From positions 28,688,977 through 28,752,976 of the forward strand of contig CM076259.1 in the NCBI GenBank assembly GCA_038380795.1: a stretch of DNA of 64,000 bases, given 5' to 3'. The notes under the pieces are model-generated. The model searched no databases. It saw only the letters and a list, made by a program, of their open reading frames with translations, and had not been told where the DNA came from. Below, one piece after another: positions 1 through 39,054 of this stretch; the first letter of the stretch is position 1; every line of letters begins with the position of its first letter. The stretch comes from Pyrocephalus nanus. Its lineage: Eukaryota > Chordata > Aves > Passeriformes > Tyrannidae. The position numbers were made by a program, and so were the translations under genes.

Positions 1-3000
1 GGTGGCAGGGTGTGATTGTTCTGTGCAGGGAAACAGGCTATTTTTTGCCAGTTGACAATTGAAAGTGTCAAATATGGGACTTCCATTCGATGTTGGTGCC
101 TGTTTGCTGCTAGTTCTGAAGCTGTGCAGACCTGTAAGTCGCTGTGCTGATTTTCTCTGGAACTTCAGCTCAGCATTTACCATTTCTCAGTCTTCTCCTT
201 TCTGTCCTCATTTATCCTGCAGAGGCTAAGAAGTAATAAACTTGGATACTTCGTAGACACACACCTCTTCTAGAGCTGAAGTGCAACTGAAACTGCACTG
301 AAGTGTAAATCAAAAGCTTGGCTAGGATATGGAGTAGGGGTTCAGTTGGATGTTTTTCCCTTCCCCCATACTAGAGCACAGCAAAGGCTACAGAATATTT
401 TGTCTTCCTAGAACTGTTGGGAAACAGCTGAAACTCAGTGAGAGAGGAAGAGAAGACTGGGATATCAGCAGCAAAGTGACTTTCAGAGATCAGTGCCTTA
501 GAAATTTGCTAAGCGGAGGAGGCCTTCCATTAAATTTTCTGCTAATTTAAGAAAATAATTTGTACAGAAAGAATACTCTGGTTATTTTTGTTAATAATTA
601 ACCTCTAAAAATAGTGGAGCTCTACTTTTTCTTGTGAATTTCAGCTTACTGCCAGAGACTGAAAAGGAGCCTAAAAATAACTGGGTTTATAGTTGATTAG
701 CACTTTCTGGTTCTTGTTCTTTGTCGCTAGAGAGTCGGTCAAGATGATGGTGGGGAGGACAAGAGGCCATCCAGTGGTACAGCTACTTTCCCTACAAGAA
801 ATGTATTATGAGCATTGATAATGGAGACTGTAGTTCCCCCCAACCTTTCCCCAGCCGATTTTCATGCACTTGTCATGGTGATGTAAAGTAGCTTGAAAGT
901 ACCAAGTCCCTTTTCCTTCCATTCTATTTTGTGTCCATCTTGAGGAGTTTCTCACAAGTATCACTTGTTATTTAGTTGTACATCACTGGAACCATGATCT
1001 GTTCAGCAAGGCAGGTGCTTAAGCAGCAGCAATGATAGTAAAAACCAGTAAAAAATCACAATGGAAAGTTCACACTTCTCTGGCTTTGTATCTCCATATC
1101 TCTTTATGCAATGATCTGCAACAAACTCTTCCTTTTCACTGCATTCAACTTTGGTATTTTCAGTGCAGGCTTCTATAACTTCTGTTGCTATTTCTACAAC
1201 AAGCTGTGCCTTGTGATGTGAGGCATTTTAAAGTAATCTGGCAGATGAATATCTATCTCTTTTCACTTGAAAATCAATAAAAACTTTCAGTCACATTTAC
1301 ATTTCTGTGTACTGCTTCCAGATAACAGTGGCATGTCTTCTCTGGCCTGTAGTTGATCACAAAGTGAAAACAACTGTGAGGGTTTCATGCCTCAGAAAAT
1401 GACCTTGTCCTTAATATTTTTTTTTCTTTTCACAAAAAGAGCTGACTTGCCCAGCCATCCTTAAAATAGAACTAATTACCATCTGTTAACAGGCCTCTAA
1501 TGCTCTGACTATAGATCCCTATGCACCATTCATGGTTTCATAGCCATGATGATAAATTGTCTGTAATTCAGAATTTATGTGGAATTACAACAGCTTATGT
1601 GGCTGACCCACCACACATTATGGAGCCTTCTTTTGTAGAGGCTTTCAAACTGAATGTTGAATTTTGCAAAGAAATGTGAGGGGAGTCTTTTAGTCTGTGT
1701 ACACTGTGAGCTCTACTGTAGAAAAGGAGTATTAAGGTAGCACTAATGAGTCATTTCTGATGCACGCAGAAGGGAAGGAGCCAACAAGGGCAGAGAGCAA
1801 TAAGAAACCTAGATCCTCCTTCCATCTAGTCCAGGTTTGTGCAAAGGCAGTCCTAGAAGACTGGCTCGTTTCGTACTGAGCCCCACTTTACAGGAGAAAA
1901 AGGAGCTGAAGCGTGACTTGTTAAATAACGATACAGGCTTTGAGCTACTCCCAGGGAAACATAGCATGGAATGATTTCTTCATTCTGTTTGATTGCATAG
2001 TGCCAAATCTACCCAAGCAGCAGAGAGCATGACTCACCAGGAACCCTGAACTTTGTTATGTGCACAGAGGAAGAACCATTTACTCTTGTTCCAGCTACTG
2101 CTTCGCAGTACCCAGGTGCCCTGGAACTAGCGCTGGATTGACAGGTCTTGGAGATTCCACTCAGCCACACATAAAACTGAGGGTTTCCATCCTGTCTCAA
2201 AAAAAGAGGCAGGACTAGTGCTATTTGACTATTTGTATTGCAGAATTCAAGGGGAAGGGGCAGACTTTACACCTGTAGTTATAAGCCAGTGCTGGTCAAG
2301 CAATTTGACACCTTTGCAATCTTGTCACTCTGCTGCACCAAATCTGAAATGGGAGTTGGAATTGGTAGGGAGAGTTCAGTCCCTGAACAGCACCCTGTAG
2401 CTGTGTGTTATTTGTTGGTGGTATAGAAGTGCTTGCCCAGTCAGACCAGATGGGACATTACGTATTGTTATCAGTGCAAGTAGCAAGCATTTAATGTTAA
2501 CAATTATCACTGCCAAATATAGAGGTGACTCTGCAATGAATGCCCAGGGATTAAACTGATACCTTTTTAAGATTATTTGAGTTTGTGATCAATATATTAA
2601 AATCATCTGGAAGACCTGATGCATTTTATTAATTCTGAGATATTTCTTCCCTTGTGCAACTCCCTAAAAGACAAATCAGAAATAAAATGACACTAAAATT
2701 GGAAAGGCTCTTTATTTCCCAGAGGCTGTAGCCTAATTCAAATGGAAAATTCTGCTATCAGCTTTTCCTCTTTCCACTTTCAACAATAGACAGGCAGTAG
2801 TCATACCTCGAACCTTCCCTCTGAACAACCACAAAAGCTAAGGCTTTAACAGCTCTGTCAGAACAACAGGCATTTCCCCTTCTTATATCTGTGAGTCTGG
2901 ATTGCTTTTGTTCTAGAGAGTTTTGGATGTAGCCCTTTTAGAGACAAGAGATCTGTCAAAACTCCCAAAAACCAGAAATCTCAGAAGGAAAATCTGTTGC

Positions 3001-3960
3001 AGGAAAACATACAACATAGTCTATACCTACTGCTTGGTTTTTTCTTGGTAATTAATTACATGGAATAGGAAAAGTATTCCATGGTGATCAGTCAGCATAA
3101 GTGCTCCTGGGCCTTGATTGGCTTCAAATTTTTATGCAAGGAATACCAATTATGGTTGGCAATAACAATCTTAGCTCTCACAGTTGACCTCAGTTTTAAA
3201 TTTTAAATTCTCATGATGATATCAGAATTTCACTTAGTCAGCATTGATAGGTTGAGGACCATGCATTAAGGCACCTTCCTGTTTTTCACTACTGACTCAT
3301 CTTTACCTAATGAATAAGGAATGAAATTAAATTATCACCTTCTTTAGTCAGAAAAGGAGAGGCTTAAAATGATAGGAATGTAGGAAGGATTTTTTTCTTC
3401 ATAATTTGATTTTATTTGCCTTTCATGAATCCTTTAAAAAGGTCTGGATGCTCCAGTGGAAAGCAGGGACTTGCAGTGTTACTGTGCCAGACATAGCTGT
3501 AAATCTGTATGAGTCCAGAAGCTTCCACCTGTAAGAGACACTGGCTTTGTGAAACTGCTGGTTGCAGTTTTTGCTGGTCTGTGATCCACACACCAGAGTC
3601 AACTGTTCAGACTGGATTCTGGAACAGGAGAAAGGCTGCTGTAACATACAACAGCCAAAAAGCCCGTACTTCTTAGCTAGGCACCAGATTCAGAAGAGCT
3701 CTATTAGAAAGGATGCTCTTCCTAGATGTCCTGATACATGGTACTGGGTCAGAAAAAGGCTGAGAATTTGGGAATGTCTCTCAGAAACACTGTAGTCCTG
3801 ATGGTCTAGCCTTTGTTTCTTAGCCTACCAGATTTACTTACAGGTGTCAATCTTTTGACAAAATAACCAATATGCTTGAGGATATCCACCTCTTTCATTT
3901 CTCATTACAGTGAAGAATGGAAACAAAACCACATGACTTCTAGCCACAGATCATCACAGC

Positions 3961-3961
3961 T

Positions 3962-3992
<31 letters not shown>

Positions 3993-4024
3993 CTTATTTA
4001 CTTATTTACTTATTTATTTATTTA
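3961..4024. repeat. TTTA tetranucleotide microsatellite
   Basis: About 64 bases of TTTA units with three TTAC variants near the end, seen directly. Confidence 0.95.
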
Positions 4025-5248
4025 AAATTCTCCTCTATTTAATTCTCCACCTTTCAGACTCTTGACTGACACAGCGGAGACCATTACACTACAACAAATC
4101 CATATGCTGTATATAGGGAGGTAGCAGTATGGTTGTACACGGAGATCTCTTTCCAGATTATTAATTGCAGTTAACCTCAAATGGAGAATGAATTTAGCCA
4201 TTTGCCAGCTGTAGTTCACTTTTAATATTATCCACCAGAGGGCAACGGTTGTAAAACACAATCCCCAATTGAGCTGAAGCTGTGAAACTGTTTTTAATAG
4301 AAAGGTGTTTGAGACTTTAGCCAGCATTTGAGGACCCCCTCACTGTGCAACTTAGCTCACTCCTCAGGAGGCTTAAGGGGTTTCAAACAAACAGATGGGC
4401 AACAGAGTCTAATGACAGACCATCTGCTCAACACCACAGAGTACAGGTGAGAAAGCACAAAACATTTCTCCAGCTGTTCCTTTTCACAGGGATCTTGTAA
4501 ACCATAAGGTGTTGCAGTTAAGTATCTAAAACAATAATAGACATTAGATCTATCACAATCCACAGATAATGAAAATGAAATCTCCTAAAGAAAGGTACCT
4601 CTCAGCACTTTAAAATTAATGCTTTGCTATCCTTTCATAAGGTGCTTGGCAAAGAGTAAATTTCAGTTAATAGTAATACATATCTCTCATATTTCGGACT
4701 GTTCTGTGCTAAACTAGGACTGTTTGTGCCCTGCACAGGACCTTCTACTCTACATGCATGGCAAAATCTCCATCTTTGTGAAAAGGAACACAACTTCAAT
4801 TCAAAGTCAACATCTGTACCTACAATTTGTCACTTTTTTTTCGCAGCTGCACTATGCACTAAGCAGTCATGAGAGCAGGCTCGATGAAGAGCATTTTAAT
4901 TTCGTGCACTGGCCCACACAATGGTCTAAAACTGCTTAAAATTTTATAAATGCTACAGATACCTAATATCACTCCCATCCTTGCATTTTGTCAACTCACA
5001 TCCTATCATCTCAGTCCATTTCTGTTATGAGTAGCATTAAAAGCTTTTCACTCCTGCGTGTCATGTCCTCCTGTTCTTCTTATAGTGTGCATTCTTTAAT
5101 CTCATGAAAACAGGTCCTGTTTGTATTGTGTGTACAAATCTATTAATCCAAATGTATAACTCACTCTATAATCTAAACCAGGCTCAGGTTTATAAACCTT
5201 GCCTCCTATATCTCCCACATAGTTCAGACGTAACTCTCTATGGCTCAA

Positions 5249-5510
5249 TATCATAGAGTAATATGGGTGGAAAGAACCTGTGGAGGTCACCTAGTCCAGC
5301 ATCCTGCTCAGATGAAAGTTAACTTTTAGGCAGATCAGGCTGGTAAGGGACACTCTCAGATGAGGTTTGTAATCTACAAGGTTGAAGACCCCACAGATGT
5401 GTAAGCATTTATTGCAGTGCTTGACATCTATTAGGGAGAAGAATTATTCCTGTGTACCCAACTGGAAATTTGCTTGCTTAATTTGTGACCCGTCAGTAAG
5501 AAGATTCTGG
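5249..5510 (-). mobile_element. Worn CR1 LINE 3' fragment (minus orientation)
   Basis: The sequence begins with an ATCATAGAGTAAT tail-like motif, then tggaggtcacctagtccagc, which is the reverse complement of the conserved CR1 3' end. The remaining similarity is weak (a missing-tail region, many substitutions), so the right border is approximate. Confidence 0.7.
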
Positions 5511-8500
5511 TTTTTCTGAAATAGATAGTCCCCTTTACCTTGGGTCAAGTCCGCAAAGGTATCACAGCTCTTGTCTTGAATTTACACATCTAATTTCCTT
5601 TTTAACTTTTAAACAATAAATAACAACTTTGCAAACCTTTGTGATCTTTACATTCCTTCTTGGTACTTGGTACTATTTCTTTTGAAGCCTAAATATCCCA
5701 TCCACATCTTTATCATACTGAAGACCTGCTTGCAGCTTCTGCTTTGATTTTTTGAGGATTTGTACATCTAAGGCAGTGTTTTCACAATATTTTTGCTATC
5801 ACCATTACCTTAGGGATATGATGTAGCAGTTGTAATGTTCTCTAAGCTATACTTGCCTGTAAAAAGGACAGGGAATTTTCTGCTGATAACAAGTGGACAG
5901 GTTTGTCTATGACAAGTTGATCTGGCATTTCAGATACTCCATGTAGGAAGTTCAGAGCAGCGCTCGACTTTGAAGTGGCTGAAAAGGGGTAGCTACAAAG
6001 CAAGCAGCTTTAAGAATCAGTTCTCTTTCTTACAGAGTCTGTCTTACTAGATCTGCAGTTTTAGAATTTAAAGATATTTGCAGTTGCATTGAACTCATGG
6101 TTATCTGCAATTTGAAACAGATAAACCTAATTTTCATCAAACAGAAAGTGGATTTATAGCTGCTGAAGAACTGGCTATTTTATCCTGTTTTTGAGACATA
6201 TCACAGCATAAAGCTTCCACTAAGCAGACATTCTTTACCAGTCTTTGAAGGCCCTACTTCCTGAAAACATGTACCTAATACAGTTATATATAACATCCTT
6301 GTTTCCAAGCTCTTAAGTCTGTCTGCAGCTGAATGTTTGTCTCATCTGGTCTGTGTTGGAACCCCTTGATTTCTGGCCATTTTTCCCTCCTTGTGAACTT
6401 CACATCTTTAGCATAAAAAGGTATTTCCATGAGTAGAGGAGCTAATGGAACCTTGTTTCCTGCAAGTATGTGCTCTTTATGCCCTCATCTCCCAGCTTAG
6501 TTCAGAGCAATGCTTAGTCTTCTTCTACACCTTCATCACCAATCATCCAGTATGGTTAGTGGGACACAAGTCAGTGGGCTTAATAAACCTAGAACAAGTA
6601 GAAAGCATGACAACTGAAATCTAGCTGCTTAAATTTTAGTGGATCATACTGAAGACCTGCTTGCAGCTTCATCACCTTATTTCTAGTTTTCAAAAAACGT
6701 ATAGGTATATGACTGTGTTTGACATTTCCAGTCTTCTGTCAGATTAGACTGGGTTGGACAAACTCAAAAGTTATCAATGGGGGACACAGACAAGATATTG
6801 TAGCAGCTTCATTTCCTCAGAAAAACAGGTTAAAATTTCTTTAATAATGGACTAGATTCTTTGCTCAATCCAAAGATCACTTAAGATAAGCCTAGGACAA
6901 AGACTTACTTTAAAAGAATACAAGATAAAGGAGCCAAGCAAGGTTTTAACCTGTACCATTGTGTAATGACTTTCAAGGAGTGGTTGTAGAAGCCTAAATT
7001 TTGGCAGGAGGATATCAAATACCTCTTATATTTGACTATGACTTTATATCCACAGCAGGAAGAAGCTGTATTGTTGGAATTTTTGTGGTAACGGCATATC
7101 AGTTGATAATCTCTTGCACTCTAAAGGTTTTGATTATTAAATTCAGACTAATAGAAATGATGCTAGGCATATTCTATTCTAGTAGTTCTGACAGAGAAAG
7201 CTGTCTGGCCCAAAAAATAAGTATAATCAATGTTTAGATATGATAAAACCATTTCTTTAAAAAGAAGACAATGCTGAAAATGAAACTATATGCTGAAATT
7301 GAAACTATAATTCCATTTTTAATTAATTTCTTAATGAAAAGATAAGCATTTCCAGGCAGAAGGTTCTCTTAACATCTTAAATGACATAAAAATGTCATAA
7401 ATAACTAAGAATTTGTCAGGAATAAAACACTGGAGCTTGAACAACAGTCTTACAAGGATTGGAATTTTAACCTCCAGCCCGGTGTCTCCATAGTAATATC
7501 AAGAAAGAAGAATTGAAATTAGGGTTTATTTTTACTCTACACATCACAGCTTTTGTCACAAACCTTCTAAAAAATGAGTTGTGCATATTTCAAAATCTTG
7601 CCTCTCTGTAGACGGATGGATATATTTAAAAGCCTCAAATTTTCAAAAATAGATCATTATTTTTGAATACCCACTTATCTTTTGTATTTTGGGAATTTTA
7701 AACCAGATAACCTTGTAAGTCCATGTTGAATTGGTCAAGTTTTCAAAGAAGCATTTCAACAGTATCCACTGATGCACATGGGCAACTCTATCTGAAAGTC
7801 ACATCTGTCACTGAGGTGCCTATGTGTGTTTTAGAAACCTATGTCAAGATGTTTAGATGTGAGATTTTGAGAAATGAATGAGGGTTATGAATCTTGCCTT
7901 TTGTAAGAATTCAAAGCTTTTTTAAAAAAAACAGTCCTGTGCTAGTACATTTGATGTATCTGCAATGTACCAACCTTCTCCAGAAAAGAAGAAAGAAACT
8001 TTATTTATTTTTATAAGTAGGAAAATATCTCCTTAATTTCCTTTTGTTTAAATGTTGAAATGGTACAGAGCAGTGGGGCTTAAGTCCCATAGCAGTGGTA
8101 GAAAAACATTGCTTCTCGGATCGTTCAGACCCTCCAACTCTGCTTTCAGTAGCAAATGGGAGACGGAAAAATAGAGGGCTGCATGTTTAGCACAGGAATT
8201 AATGAATTCTGAGGCAGCTGCTTGCATTCTTTCAAACTTCATCTGCATTAGCAGTGGGCAGCGTTCTGGAACTGTGTGCAGCTGACTGGAATCTATACGT
8301 GAGTTTGTTAGATTCTTTACACTGGTGTGAGGTTTGCCCCCTGCCCATATGCTTTGCCTTTTCAGGAGTTACTCAAAAGATGAGTTGTTTCTCAGGTAGG
8401 GTATATACAAGCAAAACTTGTAAATCATATCAGGGATTCTTTCAATTTGGGAAAGAATACAGAAAGTTGTGTTTCCTTGATAGCTTTTCTCTTGGAGGCA

Positions 8501-9041
8501 TATTTTCTCCTAAAACAGTTATATCATATCCCTAAAAGCTTAGTTGTTTCTAGTTTACAGTCACAGAGCTGTACATATGAAGATTTCATTGTTTCTGATG
8601 CTATATATTTCTTTATTCTGTAATTGCCAACTGTGTTTATATGTCTTCCCCAGATATTTGGTGACATAGGACACGAGATACTCTTAACTGAAATTGTTCA
8701 CAGTCTGTAGCAAATTTATGACAGAGGGATTTCCTGAGCCCCACTCACAAAATTATTCATGTAATTGTGACCTCGTCGTGGTGTTCCAGAATTACAGTGC
8801 TACACACAGAAATTCTAGTAGTAGGTATTACAGACGCTGCAAAAAAATTTATATAATTTTAATTCGAAAGGTCTGTGTTGTGTTAATATGCCTAAACCAG
8901 AAATGAAGCAGCTGATTTAAGGTCCCTGTGACAGTGCTGCTGGTTGAGAAAATAACCACCCTCGTGCAAGTTTTCTTTGGCCCCTTCTGCATGACACTAC
9001 TTTTGGTACTGTGGTACCCATAGCACAGGATGGACAATAAT

Positions 9042-9246
9042 GTAAATGTAATAATAAATAAAATAATAAATAAATAAAAATAAATAATAAAAATAAATAT
9101 AAATAAAAATAAATATAAAAATAAAAATAATAAAATAAATATATATAATAAATTAATATATAATAAATAAATAATAAAATAAATATATACAATAAAATAT
9201 AAAAATAAAAATAAATAAGAAATAAAATAATAATAAATTAAATAAT
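9042..9246. repeat. A/T-only simple repeat (AAATA-type)
   Basis: About 205 bases almost entirely of A and T in irregular AATA, AAATA and ATATA units, with one or two C or G bases. It gives long spurious open frames on the minus strand. Confidence 0.95.
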
Positions 9247-11827
9247 GTAAATACCTGATGGTATTTACAGCATAATGTTGTCAAACAACCACTGTCAACA
9301 CATTGTAGCACAAGCTGCTTGGCTGCAAACTAAGGTATCTGAGGAGCCGACCTAATAGGCTTCTACTTCTGCTACATAAGAGATGTTCTTTCTGGCAGAG
9401 ATGTAGATGCACAGTTCAGAATAGTAAATCTTCAGATACTATACATACACCTGAAAAGGACTGTGAGTCAAAGGGGCTGTACTGCCTCAGTAGCTTAATA
9501 AAAGTTATCTTGCCACCCCTTGGCTGTAGCAGAATTCAGCTGTCTTTGCAGACTATGAAATAATTATGGTAATTTTTTTACATGAAACAAAATCATTCAG
9601 ACAACTTTCCTAGCCTAAGTTGCTGGATTTATTTTCATTCTGCGTCTTCAGTCACAATAAGCCTTGTTCTCACAACCCTGTCTAGATCCTTCTGTCCAGC
9701 CAGGAGCAGAACAAGTACTGCCTGAGACCCATGCAGAAGATTTGCCTTCAAGACTAGTGTCTTTTGCTGTAGAAAATTCTTTCTGTTGTACAGCAAATCA
9801 CATTTGAATTTGTAGTTTTACAGCAACAGAAATGCTAGAACCCTCTTTTTTTCATTTACAAAAACTGATATATCTTCTCTCCAGTATGTAGCTTTTGAGC
9901 AATTGCCTGTGATGTACTATCTTGTGTCTGGTGACCTTCTTACCTAAGACAGGAACAGAATTAAACATTCAGTGACTGTTCTACATGGTTTTATTTTTTA
10001 ATTTATATAAATATATGTATTTTGCTTTTAAAATGATGCAAAGGACAAGATTAAGGAGAAAAGTATAAGATATTAGAGAGTTGATATTATATTAAAACAG
10101 AATTCCAAACATCTACAGTTGAAGTCTTTGTAATCCAGAGACAAACACAGAAAGTACTACTGAGCAAAGTAACTGCAAAAATTACATAGTGTGTACACCA
10201 ATGGAGAAAAAGGTTAGGATATAAGCTCAAGTATGTAATTAAAAGTAGCAGGATCATATTTTCAAGGGTTGAATATTACAAGCAACACTTTACCAGAAAG
10301 AGTTATCAAGGTGTTACTGGTGGCAATGAAGCAGTGTCTCAAGAGAAATGGCTGCAGATGGACACTTTTGAAACTAGACCAGGCAGAAAAACAAACACCA
10401 ATTGGGAGCAACTGTATTCTGCGTGGGAGGTGAACTGGATGAAGTGAACTGGGTGAGGTGATGAAGTAAAAAATATCAGAAATAGAAAAGACGTATAAAT
10501 AAAGCACTTCTGTATCTTTGGGGATGAAAGGTGTTACAGGAACATAAACCACTAGTATTCATTTTTCACAGATGGACCAAAAACCCATGAAAAGATGACA
10601 CACTTAAATCTTCAAATGAACAGGGGAAAAAATGTGGGGTTTTTTTTGTTGTTTTTTACATCGAAGCAAACTGAACTAGGCTAATTGATGCTATTCAGAG
10701 AGAGTACAACAGATTGATATTTCACAGCACCAAGCTATAGAAGATAGAGTGCTAGGAGAGGCTCAGGCAACTCTGGTCCCCCCTGGGAAACTACTGAGTC
10801 TTAACAAAACAAAGTACAAGAGGAGACGGCACATTTTAAGTGGGATTGACCTTAATATATGAAGTTGTTGACCCATAATTTACAGTGACTTAGTGCATAT
10901 GTGAAGCTGTATCATACTGCTCAGTCATTCTCTGTTTTCAGCATTTTGCTTTATGTTAGGGATCAAAGATGTCGATATACATGTGGGCCAGACCATGGGC
11001 TGTTTTATCTCATGTTTGCAAAACACTTGTTTTTCTCTCTTACCTGCTACAGGCATCAAATCTGAGTCTAAGGGGTGCAAGCATTCTGTGTTATTGAAAT
11101 ACTGATATCGGAGAAACAATACACACGAAAAAATTAGGTGCAGTGAGCCATAGTGTGTCGGTAACACATGACTCCTGCATCTTCCAACAACAGGAAACTA
11201 CACTAAGGGATCACACATGTCACACAGCCCCCTACGGCTTCTGGACATGCTTTCCGGAAATGCTGAGAAACTTCAGATAGTGTCAGGGACTTTCAGATAT
11301 TGTGAGCATGCTCAGCCCTACCTCATCAGTACAGACAGGTATATTACCTGACAATTAAAAATTGATGGGGAACCCTGTTCTCCTTGTTGGCAACACTGTG
11401 TTCCAGATGCTTTGATTATGAACTCTTCTTTTCAGGGGAACTATTTATTTATTGCAGCTTGCCTCTCACAGTGCTATGGCAGTTTGACAGAATATGACAC
11501 TAAAGGAGAAAACCTAGCTCTTCACTGCCTTGGGTCAATGTTTGCAGTAACCCGCTTCAGCCAACACCGATAATTTGCCATTACTCTGCGCTAATTTAGG
11601 TATCTGCAGAGAAACATCAAGGAAAAATCCATTAAGGCAATTTTCCAAGGCAGAGCAAGTAAGTTAAACATCTAGGAAGAGAAGGCAGCCTAAATTTCAC
11701 TTATGATGCCCCAGGTGTCTTTGAACTTGCTGTCTCCTAGGCAGTTAAAATACTATCACTATGCTAGATACAGAGAGAAACACTTTCTTTTAATGATGCC
11801 TCTTTACAATATTCCATGTCCTCCTAG

Positions 11828-37539
<25,712 letters not shown>

Positions 37540-38878
37540 CAGGAAACCTTTCAGAGAGATGAAAAGGAGAATTTTATCAAGTCTTGAACTGCTGAGCTTC
37601 AAGCTAAGAGCAACTGTTCACAAGATTATTTTATTAACTACTAGAATGTTTACTCTGATGGAGAGCAGTAACCTGATCTTTCTTGCAGACAGTACAGGGG
37701 GGCTGGGATCCCGCTGTGAATGTACAGTATACAGAACTGTAGCTTTTGTCAAACATAGGAAAAATTAAGCAACAGTCTTGAGTGTTCTGGTTCAGGATGG
37801 CAGAAGATGCATATACAAATTGTATTACTTACTGTGAATTTCTGGTTCTTCCAAGCTTTGCATGTTAAGATGATTAGGGCAGTTTTCTCACTATGAAAGA
37901 CTACTACAGCACATTACTGTGATAGTATTCCTGGACTTATATTCAATATAAATGAATATATATATATATATTGTACATGGGGAAAAAAAGTAATTTCATA
38001 ATAGGAATTTGTTTTGTGAATATTTAATTCTCATTATGCAGTTATGGAAAGATAATGGTGTTACCTCTGGCACTACTCTAGGCAGTGATATATTCCATTA
38101 ACTGTCCATCCAATGTTACAGCTTTGGTAAATACTTCATGCAAAGTGTACATAAGAGCTGGGCATTTACAGGAAGTTCAACAACTATATTTTTGAATGTC
38201 CTCTGGAAAATGTGGACCATTAGTTTTGAAATTCACCTTCACAACTGGATGTCTGTCAGAGCTTTAAAAAACATTAGCTTTTTATCTTTGAAAATATTCT
38301 GTGGTGAGTTTTTATAGCTGGATTTTGCATGAGACCTGAAATCAGACACCTAGTATTTAAATGTGATGAATGCAAAGTCTCTGAAATGGTGGATAATTCA
38401 TGTTTTTTAGCCATGCCATATTTCAGTTCTTTGCAAGATTCTTAATACAAAATAATTTAAAAAAATAGGAATTAGTGTTTCCTTTTGGTGATGTTTTAGA
38501 TAAGTTTTAAATTGCAAATACTATTCTCAAGAGTGCAGTGATTTGCAGGAACAGATTAATGTCTTAAAAAATGTCAGTGGCTTCTGATAATACTAAGATG
38601 TCTGTAGCTTCCCCATCCCCTTAAGCCCCTTGTTTTTCTTACAAAATCTCCCGCTTATTGTTAAAACATTAAGTGCTTATAATTCCGTATATGTATGTAT
38701 CAGGTCTTTTTACTATATGAATGTGGACCATTTAATCACATGTAATTCATCAACAACTGCGTCATCAGTCCTATCTACGCATTTTCCAGTCTGTCTGGCA
38801 TTGGGCACTAAATCGTTCTATCATGTATTGGGTAAGATTGACTAGTTTTTTGCCTAAAAATCTTTTTAATCACCTGCA

Positions 38879-38884
38879 AATAAA
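38879..38884 (+). terminator. Candidate polyadenylation signal AATAAA for PRMT8
   Basis: Canonical AATAAA about 1.34 kb after the stop codon, followed within 40 bases by T- and TG-rich sequence (ttttgtcagtatttgtcag) that could act as the downstream element. Confidence 0.5.
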
Positions 38885-39048
38885 GCATACTTGAAGATGT
38901 ATTTTGTCAGTATTTGTCAGCTTCTCATGCTTTAGAAACCTGTATCTATTGATTTTCCCTTCACAGAAACTGTACAGTGCCTCCATTTTCTTATGGTGTA
39001 AAGATTACGGTCTAGGGATTGTATCACATGGTATCTATGTAGAATGAA

Positions 39049-39054
39049 ATTAAA
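39049..39054 (+). terminator. Candidate alternative polyadenylation signal ATTAAA for PRMT8
   Basis: The common variant hexamer ATTAAA, about 170 bases beyond the AATAAA, followed by gttgtttt at about 55 bases. It could define a slightly longer transcript end. Confidence 0.35.

Larger units (their letters stand above)
1..11827 (+). other. PRMT8 intron 1 (partial), no exon recognised
   Basis: No sequence resembling the short PRMT8 first exon was found here on the plus strand, and no other gene was recognised. The stretch contains a TTTA tetranucleotide repeat at 3961-4024, a worn CR1 fragment near 5249-5510, a large A/T simple repeat at 9042-9246 and a 28-base perfect duplication at 5712 and 6643. 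The remainder is unremarkable AT-rich sequence. An unannotated alternative first exon or regulatory element could be hidden here. Confidence 0.65.

Noticed and set aside
8917..9192. 91-codon minus-strand frame rich in tyrosine, leucine and isoleucine
   Set aside because: It is a translation of the A/T simple repeat.
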